Positions 17,065-26,778 are shown, numbered from the stretch's first letter. The stretch is 50,258 nt of DNA from Pseudomonadota bacterium (GCA_025356815.1 JANXQL010000036.1:1-50258), one strand, 5' to 3'. Numbers and translations: made by a program. Notes: generated by a model not told the origin, from the sequence alone.

Positions 17065-19713
17065 TCAGAATTTCACTCTCAGACTCGCGTACCAGAACGC
17101 GCCGTTGATCCCAAACGGACCGCCGCTGCGCGGATAGATCTGGCCGTCGCCCGTACCACCCGTCAGCTTGTAGATCGGGTTGTCGCCGGTCGCCATGATC
17201 TTGTCCGGACGGGTGTCGAACAGGTTGCTCGCACCGAGCGTCGCCGTGTAGTGGTCGAGGAACGTGTAGCTGACGTCGAGGTCCGTCGTCAGCTTCGCAC
17301 CGAACTCCTGACCGCCGATGATGTTGCCACCAGCATCGCGTATGGGGTAGTCGTTCGCGTCGACCCACGAGCCGAAGTAGCTTTCGCGCACGTTCAGGCT
17401 CAGATTGCCCCGCGACCAGTTGGCGGCGAGCGTCGCACGGTTGTGCGGCGCGAGGCCCTCGATGTCGATGATCTGGTAGTTACCGACCGCGCCCGGATCG
17501 TACTTCGTGACCGTGCTCTTGTTGTAGTTGTACGCGAGCGACAGGTTCAGTCGTCCGCCGGCCAGCTCGGTGTGGTAAGTCGTGACCAGGTCGATACCTT
17601 TGGTCGACGTGTCCAGCGAGTTGGTGAAGTACTGGACGCTGCCACCAGAGCCGACCGAATTTAGTTCCGGCAGGTCGATGATGTTCAGGTCCGTCACGGT
17701 GAAGCTCTTCGAGATGAAAATGCGGTCCTTCACGTTGATCTTGTAGAAATCCAGCGTCGTGAGCCAGTCGCCCGACAGCTTCAGCACGATGCCGGCGCCG
17801 AAGTTTGTCGACTTCTCGGGCTTGAGCGGCACGGCGCCGTAGAACTGCGCGACGGCGCTCGTGACCGGGAACGTGCCTTGCTGCAGCGACGTGCCCTGGA
17901 AGAACGTCGTCGTGAGGACCTGGGTGTTGTTCTGGCCTGGCGACGGCGCGTGGAAGCCGCTACCAACCGTGGCACGCAGCGCCACCTCGTCGTTCAGGTG
18001 CCACATCGCGTTCAGCTTGCCGACGGTCGCGGAGCCGAAGCTATTGTACTTCTCGTAGCGACCGGCCACGCCGACGCTGAGATTCTTGGCGACGTCGCCT
18101 TCCGCGCCGAGATAGATACCCTTGCTGGTCTCGCTGTGCGAACCGGCGTAGGTTGGGCTCGTGCCGCCGTAGCCGCTGGCCGCTGGACCTTCCGTGGCCG
18201 TGAACGCGCCGGTTGCCTCGTACACGCCGGGCGAGGTCTCGATGTACAGCGGGTGCGCCGCGGCATAGGGACCGGAGCCGTACGACTGCGGATCGCCCGC
18301 CGTCGCCGTGAACTCCTCGCGACGGAACTCAAGGCCGCCTGACAGCGTCACGGGACTCGCCATGCCCATGTCGACTGGCAGGGCGAGGTCGAGGTTCGCG
18401 TCGGTTTCCTTCTGGATCTGCTTGCCGAACTTGAAGCTCGTCTGCGACGCGCCGCCGAACGATGGGCTGATCGAGTCGTACATCGACAGCTCGATCTCGT
18501 TCTTGCTGTTCGACACCGACAGGTCGTACGTGAGGCCGCCTGAGGTCTTGCCCTTGTAGCCCGCGACGCCGTACATCTGATCGTTCTTGCCGACGAAGCG
18601 CGGCGTGAAGCCGCCCGGGTAGATCGAGGTCAGGTTGAAGACGTTGCTGTCCTGAACGTAACCGCCAACGGGGCAGGTGTCATTCCCCGTCGGGCACAGC
18701 GTCTGGTAGTACGGGTGCTGGAAGAACGACCGGCCGCCCCATTCATCAAAGCCACCGGCAGTGTTTTCGTAGAGACGGCTGCCCTGTAGCGAGGACCGGA
18801 AGTTGAAGCTCTCGTCGGTCTTGCTCGAGGCGGCGTTCGCGACGAGGTAGACCTTGCTCGAATCGGTCACGTCGACCGCCGAGTTCAGCATCAGCTTGTA
18901 GCCATGCGAGGGCGACTGGCCCCAGATCTGCGCCGGCAGCGGGTAGTTCGGCAGCGTGTTCGCGAGTGCCGGGTTCTCCTGGGCGAACGTGACGGCTGTC
19001 ACGCGGGTCACGCCACGGCTCGTCTGGCCGTCATCGTCGTACTCCCCCGACAGGTTGACGAACCCGCTGGTGCCGAACTTCAGGCCGCCGTTGAAGGCGT
19101 ACTGGTAGCTCTTGCCGTCGTTGTGTTCCTTGTACTGGCCGTAGCGGGCCTGTACTTCGAAGCCCGCATCGTCACGCAGGCCGTAGTTGAGCACGCCGGC
19201 GATGGCATCCGAGCCGTACTGGGCGGTCGCGCCGTCACGCAGCACTTCGAGGTTCTTGACGGCGATCGAGGGGATCGAGGACAGGTCCGAACCCTGCGAG
19301 CCGAATGCGAGTTCGGTGTCGCCACCGGCGTACACTTGGACGAGGGCCGAGCGGTTGAAGCGCTTGCCGTTCAACTGCACCAGGATTTCGTCCGACGGCA
19401 GGCCGCGCAGCGAAGGCGCGCGTACGAGGCTTGACGCATCCGAAATGGTGTTCTGGCCGACGAAGAACGACGGCACGACGTTCTTGATCTGATCGAGCAT
19501 GTTCGCGGCGGGCTGCGCGCGCAGCTCGGCGCTCGAAATGATGTCCACCGGCGACGCAGAATCGGTCACCGTACGGTCGCTACGGCGAGTGCCCGTGACG
19601 ACGACCTCGGCGAGCTCGCTGCCGCTTGCGCCGGCGGGTTTTCCCTGAGCTGCTGCTAGGTGCGTGGCCAACATGAGGACCGATGCGGTCAATAGTTTCG
19701 ACGTCCGTTTCAT
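17065..19713 (-). CDS. TonB-dependent outer membrane receptor (intact)
   Basis: An 882-residue outer membrane active transporter. It has a signal peptide (KRTSKLLTASVLMLATHLAAAQ), a TonB-box-like ELAEVVVTGTRR, a plug domain (VDIISSAELRAQPAANML, then SLRGLPSDEILVQLNGKR and DAIAGVLNYGLRDD), and a long beta-barrel ending in SLRVKF, with the terminal Phe needed for BAM insertion. An extracellular loop with paired cysteines (CPTGNDTCPVGG) is visible. The start at 19713 has GGGGAG eight bases upstream. The substrate is not predictable. It is divergent from the amidohydrolase at 20618 across 900 bases; receptor and exported hydrolases may form an uptake and digestion set. Confidence 0.93.
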   Translation of the reverse strand: MKRTSKLLTASVLMLATHLAAAQGKPAGASGSELAEVVVTGTRRSDRTVTDSASPVDIISSAELRAQPAANMLDQIKNVVPSFFVGQNTISDASSLVRAPSLRGLPSDEILVQLNGKRFNRSALVQVYAGGDTELAFGSQGSDLSSIPSIAVKNLEVLRDGATAQYGSDAIAGVLNYGLRDDAGFEVQARYGQYKEHNDGKSYQYAFNGGLKFGTSGFVNLSGEYDDDGQTSRGVTRVTAVTFAQENPALANTLPNYPLPAQIWGQSPSHGYKLMLNSAVDVTDSSKVYLVANAASSKTDESFNFRSSLQGSRLYENTAGGFDEWGGRSFFQHPYYQTLCPTGNDTCPVGGYVQDSNVFNLTSIYPGGFTPRFVGKNDQMYGVAGYKGKTSGGLTYDLSVSNSKNEIELSMYDSISPSFGGASQTSFKFGKQIQKETDANLDLALPVDMGMASPVTLSGGLEFRREEFTATAGDPQSYGSGPYAAAHPLYIETSPGVYEATGAFTATEGPAASGYGGTSPTYAGSHSETSKGIYLGAEGDVAKNLSVGVAGRYEKYNSFGSATVGKLNAMWHLNDEVALRATVGSGFHAPSPGQNNTQVLTTTFFQGTSLQQGTFPVTSAVAQFYGAVPLKPEKSTNFGAGIVLKLSGDWLTTLDFYKINVKDRIFISKSFTVTDLNIIDLPELNSVGSGGSVQYFTNSLDTSTKGIDLVTTYHTELAGGRLNLSLAYNYNKSTVTKYDPGAVGNYQIIDIEGLAPHNRATLAANWSRGNLSLNVRESYFGSWVDANDYPIRDAGGNIIGGQEFGAKLTTDLDVSYTFLDHYTATLGASNLFDTRPDKIMATGDNPIYKLTGGTGDGQIYPRSGGPFGINGAFWYASLRVKF

Positions 19714-20467
19714 GGAAGAGCTCCCCATTGAATTGTCAAAAATCCTGACGATGACTGATATTTGCGCGCGGAATCCGGTGCAGGCGCCGGCCAAACCCTA
19801 CGCCTGAAGCCGCGCAGTGACGGTCCGGTGCACATGAGCCTCCGGCCTGGGAAAGGCCGACGCGCCGTGGCACGACGTTCCGCGAACCAAATTCGACTGC
19901 CCCCGCCCTCGGATCCAGCGGCCGCGGTTACTGCAGCGGAGGTACGCCCCGCAGCCCAACACGGCGCTGTGTTCTTTACTTGGCTGTTGTAATCCTACAA
20001 CAGAATATCGCTATTGCGACGCTGGAGTGTATGGACAGTATCACCCCACTTGCAACAGGCACGGCCCCAAGCCGCCGGGAGACGCAGTCGTGGCCGCCTC
20101 GTTGCGATGGCCGGCCGACCCTGGAATCCGAATGCGCCTTGGCACGGGTGTGGTTTGATAGCGACGAGGAGGGGCGCGGCCGGTCGCGGTCGAAGGCAGA
20201 ACGTAGGTCTCTGGCATCCAGCCCGCGCCTGGCCCGGAGGGGCTTGAGGCCCCGCGCTTCCACAGGACTGATTCGTTCAATGCGCACGGTGGGCCCGGCC
20301 GGCGCGCGCTGCGGCGTTGGCCGCGCCATGGCGGTCTGTGCTGTAAGCAGGTTGGGATCTCTCATCAGGATTTGCGCTTCGAGCTGACGGCGACGCGCGT
20401 AGATCCAGTCGTCCGATCAGGAATGTAAGATGCCCCCCTGTCCGCGACATTGCCCGGGAGATCTGCC
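19714..20467. other. Divergent intergenic region
   Basis: About 750 bases separate the divergent receptor and amidohydrolase genes and must hold promoters for both. Frames of 129-135 codons on both strands cover 19976-20387 but overlap each other and lack domains or ribosome binding sites. Nothing else was recognised. Confidence 0.45.
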
Positions 20468-20505
20468 TAAGATATTATTATAATCAATAGGTTATAAGAT
20501 ATTAT
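20468..20505. promoter_or_regulatory. AT-rich direct repeats with a perfect -10-like TATAAT
   Basis: TAAGATATTAT occurs at 20468-20478 and again, identically, at 20495-20505, with repeat starts 27 bases apart. Between them TATAAT at 20479-20484 matches the sigma-70 -10 consensus. No good -35 lies 16-18 bases upstream. The stretch is strikingly AT-rich for this window and sits 113 bases before the amidohydrolase start. It is probably a promoter with tandem operator sites. Confidence 0.5.
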
Positions 20506-20617
20506 GAACCCGAAGCGGCCGGCAGTGGCGTCCTCGCGTTTACCGTGCAATGAAGGCGGGGAGGAGCAGTCAGCAATCCACCCGTGTCATGATCAATCGA
20601 AAATAAGCGAGGGCTCC

Positions 20618-22273
20618 ATGAAAGCCAACGGGCACCGCATCACTGTCGCGATAGTACTTTTCGCCGTGGCGCTCGCTGCGAATGCAGCGCCGACACTCCT
20701 GGAAAACGTCGACGGGTACACCCTTGCCGGCAGCGAGCTCAGGCATTTCAGCGGACTTGTGTTCGACCACGGCCGCGTGATCGAAACGGGCGATGCCGCA
20801 GCCCTGCACGGGGCCTTTCCGACCGCGAAGGTGATCGATGGCGGGGGGCGCGGACTGCTACCAGGGCTCATCGATGCGCACGGGCACATCGTCGGACTCG
20901 GCGTCCAAAGCGAGCGCGCTGACCTCACCGACACACGGTCGCTTGCGGATGCGCAGCAGAAGATCCGCGCGTACCGGGCCTCTCGTCCGTACCAACGTTG
21001 GCTGCTCGGCGGCGGCTGGAACCAGGTTCTGTGGAGTCTCGGCCGGTTCCCGCTGGCTGCCGAGCTCGATGCCGTCGAAAAGGATCGCCCCGCCGTGATG
21101 GAGCGCGTCGACGGACATGCGAAGTGGCTCAACTCCGCCGCCCTGCGCGCTGCCGGCATCGGAAAGGGCACGCCCGATCCCGTCGGTGGCCGAATCGAGC
21201 GGGATGCGAACGGTGACCCGAGTGGCGTGCTCGTCGACAAGGCCATGGACCTCATCGACCGGGTCGTGCCGCCGCTGACCGATACGGAGCGGCGCCGCGT
21301 GGTTCTCGCTGCGCTCAAGCACATGAATGGGGTGGGCCTGACAGCGGCCGTGGACGCAGGGTCCAGCGCGAGCGACGTGGCGCTGTACCGGAAACTGGCC
21401 GACGAAGGGCAGCTCAGCGTGCGCATCTACGCGATGATTGCCGACGTCGGCCCGGACTTCGCCCACCTCTCGAAGCAGGGCCCGGTGATCGGTTACCGCG
21501 ACGACCGACTCTCGGTACGCGCGGTGAAGCTATTCGCGGATGGCGCACTTGGCAGCCGTGGCGCCGCGCTTACGGCGCCCTACGCGGACAGCCCCGGGCA
21601 GCGCGGGCTGCTCTTCATGTCAGCCAACGACATGGAGAAGAAAATCGAGACGGCGCTGCGCGCCGGTTACCAGGTTGGCGTGCACGCGATCGGCGATGCC
21701 GGCAACCATCAGGTGCTGGATGCATTCGAGGCGGCCTACCGCGTCGTCGGTGGGCGCGAACTGCGCAACCGCATCGAGCACGCCCAGATCGTCGCGCCTG
21801 AGGACATTCCCCGCTTCAAGCAACTCGACCTGATCGCGTCGATGCAGCCGACCCATGCGACCAGCGACATGAATATGGCGGAAGACCGCCTCGGCCGGGA
21901 GCGACTGCGCGGAGCCTATGCGTGGCGTACGTTCCTCAGCCAGGGGACGCATATCGCGGGCGGCTCGGACTTCCCGATTGAGTCCGACAACCCGTTCTAT
22001 GGCCTCTACTCTGCCGTAACCCGTACCGATCACGCCGGCCAGCCTGCCGGAGGCTGGCATGCTGAGGAAGCAATGACGTTGATCGAGGCCTTTCGAGCGT
22101 ACACGATGGACGCCGCGTACGCGGAGCACCTCGAGCTGTCGATTGGTTCCCTGGAGCCGGGTAAATGGGCTGATTTCATCCTGACTGACCGGAGTCTCTT
22201 TGCCACCCCTGCGTCCGAGATTTGGAAGATTCGGGTCGAGCAGACGTGGGTGGCGGGCAGACAGGTCTACTGA
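20618..22273 (+). CDS. Exported amidohydrolase, YtcJ-like (second copy)
   Basis: A 551-residue metal-dependent hydrolase with a Sec signal (ITVAIVLFAVALAANAA). Family marks are GLLPGLIDAHGHIVGLG (metal-binding HxH), KLFADGALGSRGAALTAPY, VGVHAIGDAGNHQVLDAFE and IAGGSDFPIESDNPF. It should hydrolyse an amide or related C-N bond outside the cytoplasm. The start at 20618 (MKANGHR) has GAGGG just upstream and begins the signal peptide; a start at 20504 would add 38 residues and overlap the AT-rich promoter repeat. It is shorter than, and clearly diverged from, the copy at 10788, so this is not a recent duplication. Confidence 0.87.
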   Translation: MKANGHRITVAIVLFAVALAANAAPTLLENVDGYTLAGSELRHFSGLVFDHGRVIETGDAAALHGAFPTAKVIDGGGRGLLPGLIDAHGHIVGLGVQSERADLTDTRSLADAQQKIRAYRASRPYQRWLLGGGWNQVLWSLGRFPLAAELDAVEKDRPAVMERVDGHAKWLNSAALRAAGIGKGTPDPVGGRIERDANGDPSGVLVDKAMDLIDRVVPPLTDTERRRVVLAALKHMNGVGLTAAVDAGSSASDVALYRKLADEGQLSVRIYAMIADVGPDFAHLSKQGPVIGYRDDRLSVRAVKLFADGALGSRGAALTAPYADSPGQRGLLFMSANDMEKKIETALRAGYQVGVHAIGDAGNHQVLDAFEAAYRVVGGRELRNRIEHAQIVAPEDIPRFKQLDLIASMQPTHATSDMNMAEDRLGRERLRGAYAWRTFLSQGTHIAGGSDFPIESDNPFYGLYSAVTRTDHAGQPAGGWHAEEAMTLIEAFRAYTMDAAYAEHLELSIGSLEPGKWADFILTDRSLFATPASEIWKIRVEQTWVAGRQVY

Positions 22274-22291
22274 TCCCCCGGATCTCGGACG

Positions 22292-22317
22292 GCTGGCCCG
22301 CCTTAAGGCTGGCCAGC
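22292..22317. terminator. Hairpin between convergent genes
   Basis: GCTGGCC at 22292-22298 pairs with GGCCAGC at 22311-22317; the 12-base loop contains the palindrome CCTTAAGG. It lies 18 bases after the amidohydrolase stop and faces the receptor pseudogene from the other side. Confidence 0.5.
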
Positions 22318-22430
22318 ATCAGCTATTCGTCGCCCCGGCCATGGGCGTGTCTCTCACCGCCGTCAAGCGATGACCGGTTAGGTTCCGTACCGAGGGATCG
22401 GGTGTGTGACCGGATCCGCGCGCTACGACC

Positions 22431-23729
22431 TCAATATCGGAAGGTGACCTCGGCCCCGAACATGCGCGGCGCGCCGACCAGGACGTAGTCGAAGCCGAGG
22501 CCGCCGTCTTCAGGATTGCGCTGCGCCAGGCCGTACGCAAGGTACTGCCGATTGGTCAGGTTCTTGGCCCAAAGTGCGGCCGAGAAGTGATGCGATGAGT
22601 TGCCTAGCAACGCCAGCCGTGCGTTCACGATCGAATACGCCGGCTGCGAAAGCTGCCTAGGTCGTGCGAGGAGATGCGCAGCTCCTCGGAAAATGCGTTC
22701 ACGCTCGAGGAGTAGGTGTTCGGGTCATCGAGGTGGATCGCAGTTCCTGTGTCGGTGACCGCGAGGGCGCCGTCGTCGCTCTTCTCGTACCAGAGACCGT
22801 AGTCGAAGCCGGTGACCGACGTCAGCGTGTAGTGATCCGAAAGCTGCCAGTCGAGCTTCAGGGACGCACCGTCGTTCTTGAGCTTCTTGTGGATCGCGTA
22901 CTTCGCGCCGCTGTTGAACCAGCCGTAGTCGCCGCTGAAGCCAGTGACGGAAGGGTTGTTGTTCAACGCGTGGGCGCCGTATGGGGTGCCGCCGGAGTCC
23001 GTGACGTTGACTTTGGGCAGCGCGGTCAGCCGGTCGGTTGGCTTCCAGAGGAAGGACACGCGCGCGGAGATCGCATCGATGCTGTTGAGCGGCTCCACGC
23101 CCGGGACGACACTACGGACCCTGCCGTCGCGCTGTTCGTAGAACACCGCGGCGCGCACTGCGAGCGTGTTTTCCACGAGCGGCGTTCCAGCGGCGGCAGT
23201 GATGTAGCCGTCTGTCTCGGTCAGGCTCGGGTTGCGCGAGTAGAAATTCATCGCGCCGCCGGTGGCGTTCTTACCGTACAGCGTGCCCTGAGGGCTGCAC
23301 AGCACCTCGACGCGGTCGAGGTCATAAGTCTGCAGCGCCTGGACGGCGCCAACGCTCTTGTACACGTCGTCCACGTACATGGCGATGGGGCTGCTCTGGT
23401 TCTGGCTCCAGTCGTTGGTCGTGACGCCGCGCAGCGCGAATGTGGGTTGCGCCTCCTCGCCGTACGGCGAACTCAGCATCAGGTTGGGGACGCCGGCGGC
23501 GATGTCGCCGGCCTGGCGCACGCCGCGGCTTTCGAGGTCAGCCGCCGAAAATGCCGAGATCGCGATCGGCACGTCCTGGGCGCGCGCGGAGCGGCGCTCG
23601 GCCGTGACGATCACTTCGTCGAGGATGACCTGCTCGGCTGCCTGGACGAGACCGGGCGCCACGGCGGCTGCGGCGAGGCAGAGTGAACATGCGATGCGCA
23701 GTGCGGGGTGAGGGCGCGACGGCCGTCAT
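22431..23729 (-). pseudogene. TonB-dependent receptor pseudogene (frameshift plus internal deletion)
   Basis: Remnant of an outer membrane receptor. An ATG at 23729 with GGAGAA upstream opens MTAVAPSPRTA, but the signal peptide core (IACSLCLAAAAVAPG) and plug continue in another frame, so there is a frameshift near 23700. The plug and early barrel are well preserved (DEVIVTAERR, TFALRGVTTNDWSQNQ, YVDDVYKSVGAVQAL, GTLYGKNATGGAMNF). After about 345 residues the frame breaks near 22650 and only the last strand region follows in a new frame (YSIVNARLALLG to GAEVTFRY). About 300 or more residues of barrel are missing compared with usual receptors. It lies 76 bases after, and in line with, the FAD-GcvT gene, so it probably imported that enzyme's substrate. 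Confidence 0.85.
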
Positions 23730-23804
23730 TTTCAGTGTTCTCCGGCGGAAGGTCGTTGAGGTCCGAGCGCCATGCTGGCCGGTGACGGTGCGCATGGCGG
23801 TCCG

Positions 23805-26258
23805 TTACTGTCGAATTCTGAGGTTTTTCGGGTCGTACATCGGCACCAGCGACGGTCGCGCCATGACTCGATGATCGGCGAGTTGGATCTCGTAGCGGCC
23901 GGCGAGCACGAACTCGTCACTCGCGCCATCAGGATTGGTGACGAAGCCCATCGCCACGCAGGCACCGAGCGTGTGTCCATACATGCCGGACGTCACGTAG
24001 CCGACTCGCACGCCGTCGCGATAGATCGGTTCGTTGTGGTAGACGACCGGTTCCGGGTCCTCGAGGAGGAACTGCACGAGGCGTCGCTTCGGCACGCCGG
24101 TTGCGCGCTGTGCGGCGAGCTCCTCCATGCCGATGAAGCCGCCGGGCTTCTGCCACGCGCAAGTGAAGCCGAGCCCGGCTTCGAGCGGCGAGTCGTCCGG
24201 CCCGATGTCATGAGACCACTCGCGATAGGCCTTTTCGATGCGTAGCGAGTTCAGTGCGTGGTAGCCGCAGTGCCTGAGTTCAAACGGCTGGCCGGTCGTG
24301 ACGAGCGTGTCGTACACGGGCAGCGCGAACGCAGTCGGTATGTAGAGTTCCCAGCCGAGCTCGCCGACGTAGGTAAGTCGGATCGCCATGACCGTCTGGT
24401 GGCCGAGGCGCACCTCGCGGCATGTCCCGAACGGAAATCCAGCGTGCGAGAAGTCGTCACCCGACATCGACTGCAGCAGCTCCCGCGACCTCGGGCCCTG
24501 GACGTTGAGCATCGCATACGCACCGGAGATGTCGGTGATCACGCAGAATGCCCCATCCGGCACGTGGTTCTGGATCCAGGACTCGACGTGCGTCTGCGTG
24601 AAGGCGGCCGTCAGCACCAGGAATCGATCGACGGCGAGTCGCGTGATGGTGAGGTCCGCCTCGATGCCGCCGCGCGGATTGAGGAACTGCGCATAGACGC
24701 AACGGCCGACCGCGACGTCGACATTGGCCGTCGACAGGCGATTGAGCACGGCCGCGGCATCGCGGCCCTGCACGAGGAGCTTGCTGAAGGAGGACTGCTC
24801 GAAGACGCCGACCGCCTCGCGCACCGCAGCATGCTCGGCCGTGCTGTTCGCCCACCAGTTCTGCCGACCCCAGCTATATTCGTACACTGGAGCCTGGCCC
24901 GGGTTGGCGTACCAGTTCGGTCGCTCCCACCCCGCGCCCTCGCCGAAGCAGGCGCCGGCGGCCGCGAGTCGGTCGTGGAGGATGGATTTCTTGACGCCGC
25001 GCGCTGATTCCCACTGCCGGTACGGCCAGTGGTCCTGGTAGCCGATGCCGAGGGACTCGACGATGCGATCCTGGAGGAACCGGTCGTTGTCCTGCCAGGC
25101 ATGGGCACGCCGCAGGTTCACGGACCAGACGTCCATGGGCGGATGGCCATCGACGATCCACCGTGCCATCACCTGTCCGGCGCCGCCGCCCGAGAGGATG
25201 CCGAGGGAGTTGAAGCCCGCCGCCACGAAGAAGTTCTTGAGGTTCGGCGCCTCGCCCATCAGGTAGTTGTGGTCCGGAGTGAACGACTCCGGGCCGCAGA
25301 ACAGCAGCTTGATGCCTGTCTCGAGCAGGACGGGGACGCGACGCATGGCTTTTTCGATGTGGGGCGTCATCCGATCCCAGTCCGGTGGGATGTCTCCGAA
25401 GCAGAAATCCTCCGGGATTCCATCGAGTGCCCATGGGCTGGCCGCTGTCTCAAACAGCCCCACCATGATCTTCCCGGCTTCCTCGCGGATGTAGGCGGAG
25501 TTGCCTGGGTCGCGGAGGATCGGCAGCAGCGGATGGATTCCCGCGACGGGCTCGGAGATCAGGTAGTAGTGTTCCGCGGCCTGCAGCGGGACGTTCACGC
25601 CGGCCATCTTGCCGACGGCGCGCGCCCACATCCCGGCGCAGTTCACGACGATTTCTGCCCGGATGTCGCCCGAGTCAGTGCTGACTCCGGTGACCGTTCC
25701 GTGCTCCTGCAGCACAGCCGTCACGGCCGTGTGCTCAAAGATGCGCACACCGTTCTGACGCGCGCCCCTTGCAAGCGCCTGAGTGACGTCCGTGGGATTC
25801 ACGCGCGCGTCGTTCGGGAAGTGGAACGCGGCGTGCAGATCGCTGACGTCGGCGAGCGGCCACATCGCCTTGACCTCGTCGCGCCTGATCTCGCGGGCCT
25901 CGACCCCGAACGAGGTAGCCATATGCAGCCCGCGGCGCATCTCAACCGCCTTGTCGGCGGTCATCGCGAGCTGGATGGATCCGCAGCCGATCAGCCCCGT
26001 CGACTGGCCGGTTTCGGCCTCGAGGCTTCGATAGAGGTCCTGGGTGTACTTCGCGAGCTTCGTCTGGGTCTCGGTGTCGCGCAGGGTCGTCAGCAGGCCG
26101 GCCGCGTGCCAGGTCGTACCGGATGTGAGTTGCTTGCGCTCGAGCAGCGCGACGTCTCGGCAGCCGAGCTTCGCCAGGTGGTAGGCGATCGAGCAACCGA
26201 TCACCCCGCCACCGATGATGACGACGCGGGCCTGGGAGGGGAGAGGAGTGGTGCTCAA
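23805..26258 (-). CDS. FAD-dependent dehydrogenase/GcvT fusion, sarcosine or dimethylglycine dehydrogenase-like (copy A)
   Basis: An 817-residue enzyme that should oxidatively demethylate an N-methyl amine and pass the one-carbon unit to tetrahydrofolate. The N-terminal DAO domain has the dinucleotide motif VVIIGGGVIG. SGTTWHAAGLL follows; its His51 is at the site of covalent FAD attachment known for sarcosine and dimethylglycine dehydrogenases. A middle FAO domain is followed by the GcvT folate-binding module from about residue 430 (VFEQSSFSKLLV, then LNVQGPRSRELLQ, ELGWELYIP) and a GcvT C-terminal barrel (GCVAMG-like GACVAMGFV). A TTG start at 26258 gives MSTTPLPSQARVV, matching the other copy; an ATG at 26381 would overlap the preceding gene. 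Confidence 0.87.
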   Translation of the reverse strand: MSTTPLPSQARVVIIGGGVIGCSIAYHLAKLGCRDVALLERKQLTSGTTWHAAGLLTTLRDTETQTKLAKYTQDLYRSLEAETGQSTGLIGCGSIQLAMTADKAVEMRRGLHMATSFGVEAREIRRDEVKAMWPLADVSDLHAAFHFPNDARVNPTDVTQALARGARQNGVRIFEHTAVTAVLQEHGTVTGVSTDSGDIRAEIVVNCAGMWARAVGKMAGVNVPLQAAEHYYLISEPVAGIHPLLPILRDPGNSAYIREEAGKIMVGLFETAASPWALDGIPEDFCFGDIPPDWDRMTPHIEKAMRRVPVLLETGIKLLFCGPESFTPDHNYLMGEAPNLKNFFVAAGFNSLGILSGGGAGQVMARWIVDGHPPMDVWSVNLRRAHAWQDNDRFLQDRIVESLGIGYQDHWPYRQWESARGVKKSILHDRLAAAGACFGEGAGWERPNWYANPGQAPVYEYSWGRQNWWANSTAEHAAVREAVGVFEQSSFSKLLVQGRDAAAVLNRLSTANVDVAVGRCVYAQFLNPRGGIEADLTITRLAVDRFLVLTAAFTQTHVESWIQNHVPDGAFCVITDISGAYAMLNVQGPRSRELLQSMSGDDFSHAGFPFGTCREVRLGHQTVMAIRLTYVGELGWELYIPTAFALPVYDTLVTTGQPFELRHCGYHALNSLRIEKAYREWSHDIGPDDSPLEAGLGFTCAWQKPGGFIGMEELAAQRATGVPKRRLVQFLLEDPEPVVYHNEPIYRDGVRVGYVTSGMYGHTLGACVAMGFVTNPDGASDEFVLAGRYEIQLADHRVMARPSLVPMYDPKNLRIRQ

Positions 26259-26328
26259 CGGGGATACCTGATCTTGGGCGTTCCATGGAAGCGCGCGCCA
26301 CGTGTGGCGGCGCAGAGTGCGGGACGGA

Positions 26329-26778
26329 TCAAAGAAGCGAGACGGTGAAGTCGTAGCTGGTGTGACCGGCATCCCGCGCATGGACGCGCAGAGTGCCGCG
26401 GGCGCCGGCGTACTTGCCCGTGCCCCCCGTGATTGCGAAATCGGCGTCGCCGTCGTCCGGGTACTCCCCGGCCACCTGCAGCTGCCCGGCGGCGAGCGTC
26501 ATCGTCCATGCGCACTGCCAACGCTGGCCAACGACGGTCCGGGCGCAGGAGCCGTTGCTCGTCCCGAGCGACTTGGAGTTCGACGCGTCGTACAGCGGGT
26601 TGGCGAATACCAAAGCGTCGCCGAGTGAATCGCCCTGCGCGCCGAGGTCAATGACATGCTCGTTGGTCGCGCGTTCGACGAGCCGGATCGGTTGCGCCGC
26701 GCGCGCGATCGGTGCTGCGATGCAGGCCGCTACTGCAAGGAGGATCGGGGCTCGGAGCCCTCGCCTGAAGTTGACCAT
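26329..26778 (-). CDS. Secreted allene-oxide-cyclase-like barrel protein
   Basis: A 149-residue protein with a Sec signal ending in PIARA near residue 27. The mature part resembles the allene oxide cyclase/dirigent-type eight-stranded barrel: LGAQGDSLGDALVFANPLYD, a CARTVVGQRWQCAWTM strand pair with two cysteines, and the diagnostic FAITGGTGKYAGARGTL segment. Bacterial members are usually of unknown function and the plant jasmonate reaction should not be assumed. The start is supported by AGAGGGA eight bases upstream. It lies between the AraC regulator and the FAD-GcvT gene, same strand, so it may be cotranscribed with the catabolic enzyme. Confidence 0.75.
   Translation of the reverse strand: MVNFRRGLRAPILLAVAACIAAPIARAAQPIRLVERATNEHVIDLGAQGDSLGDALVFANPLYDASNSKSLGTSNGSCARTVVGQRWQCAWTMTLAAGQLQVAGEYPDDGDADFAITGGTGKYAGARGTLRVHARDAGHTSYDFTVSLL

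Noticed and set aside
19976-20387. Overlapping 129- and 135-codon frames on opposite strands
   Set aside because: Low-complexity translations in a divergent promoter region; no start signal or domain.
25029-26348. 439-codon frame opposite FAD-GcvT copy A
   Set aside because: Antisense shadow of a well-defined enzyme gene.
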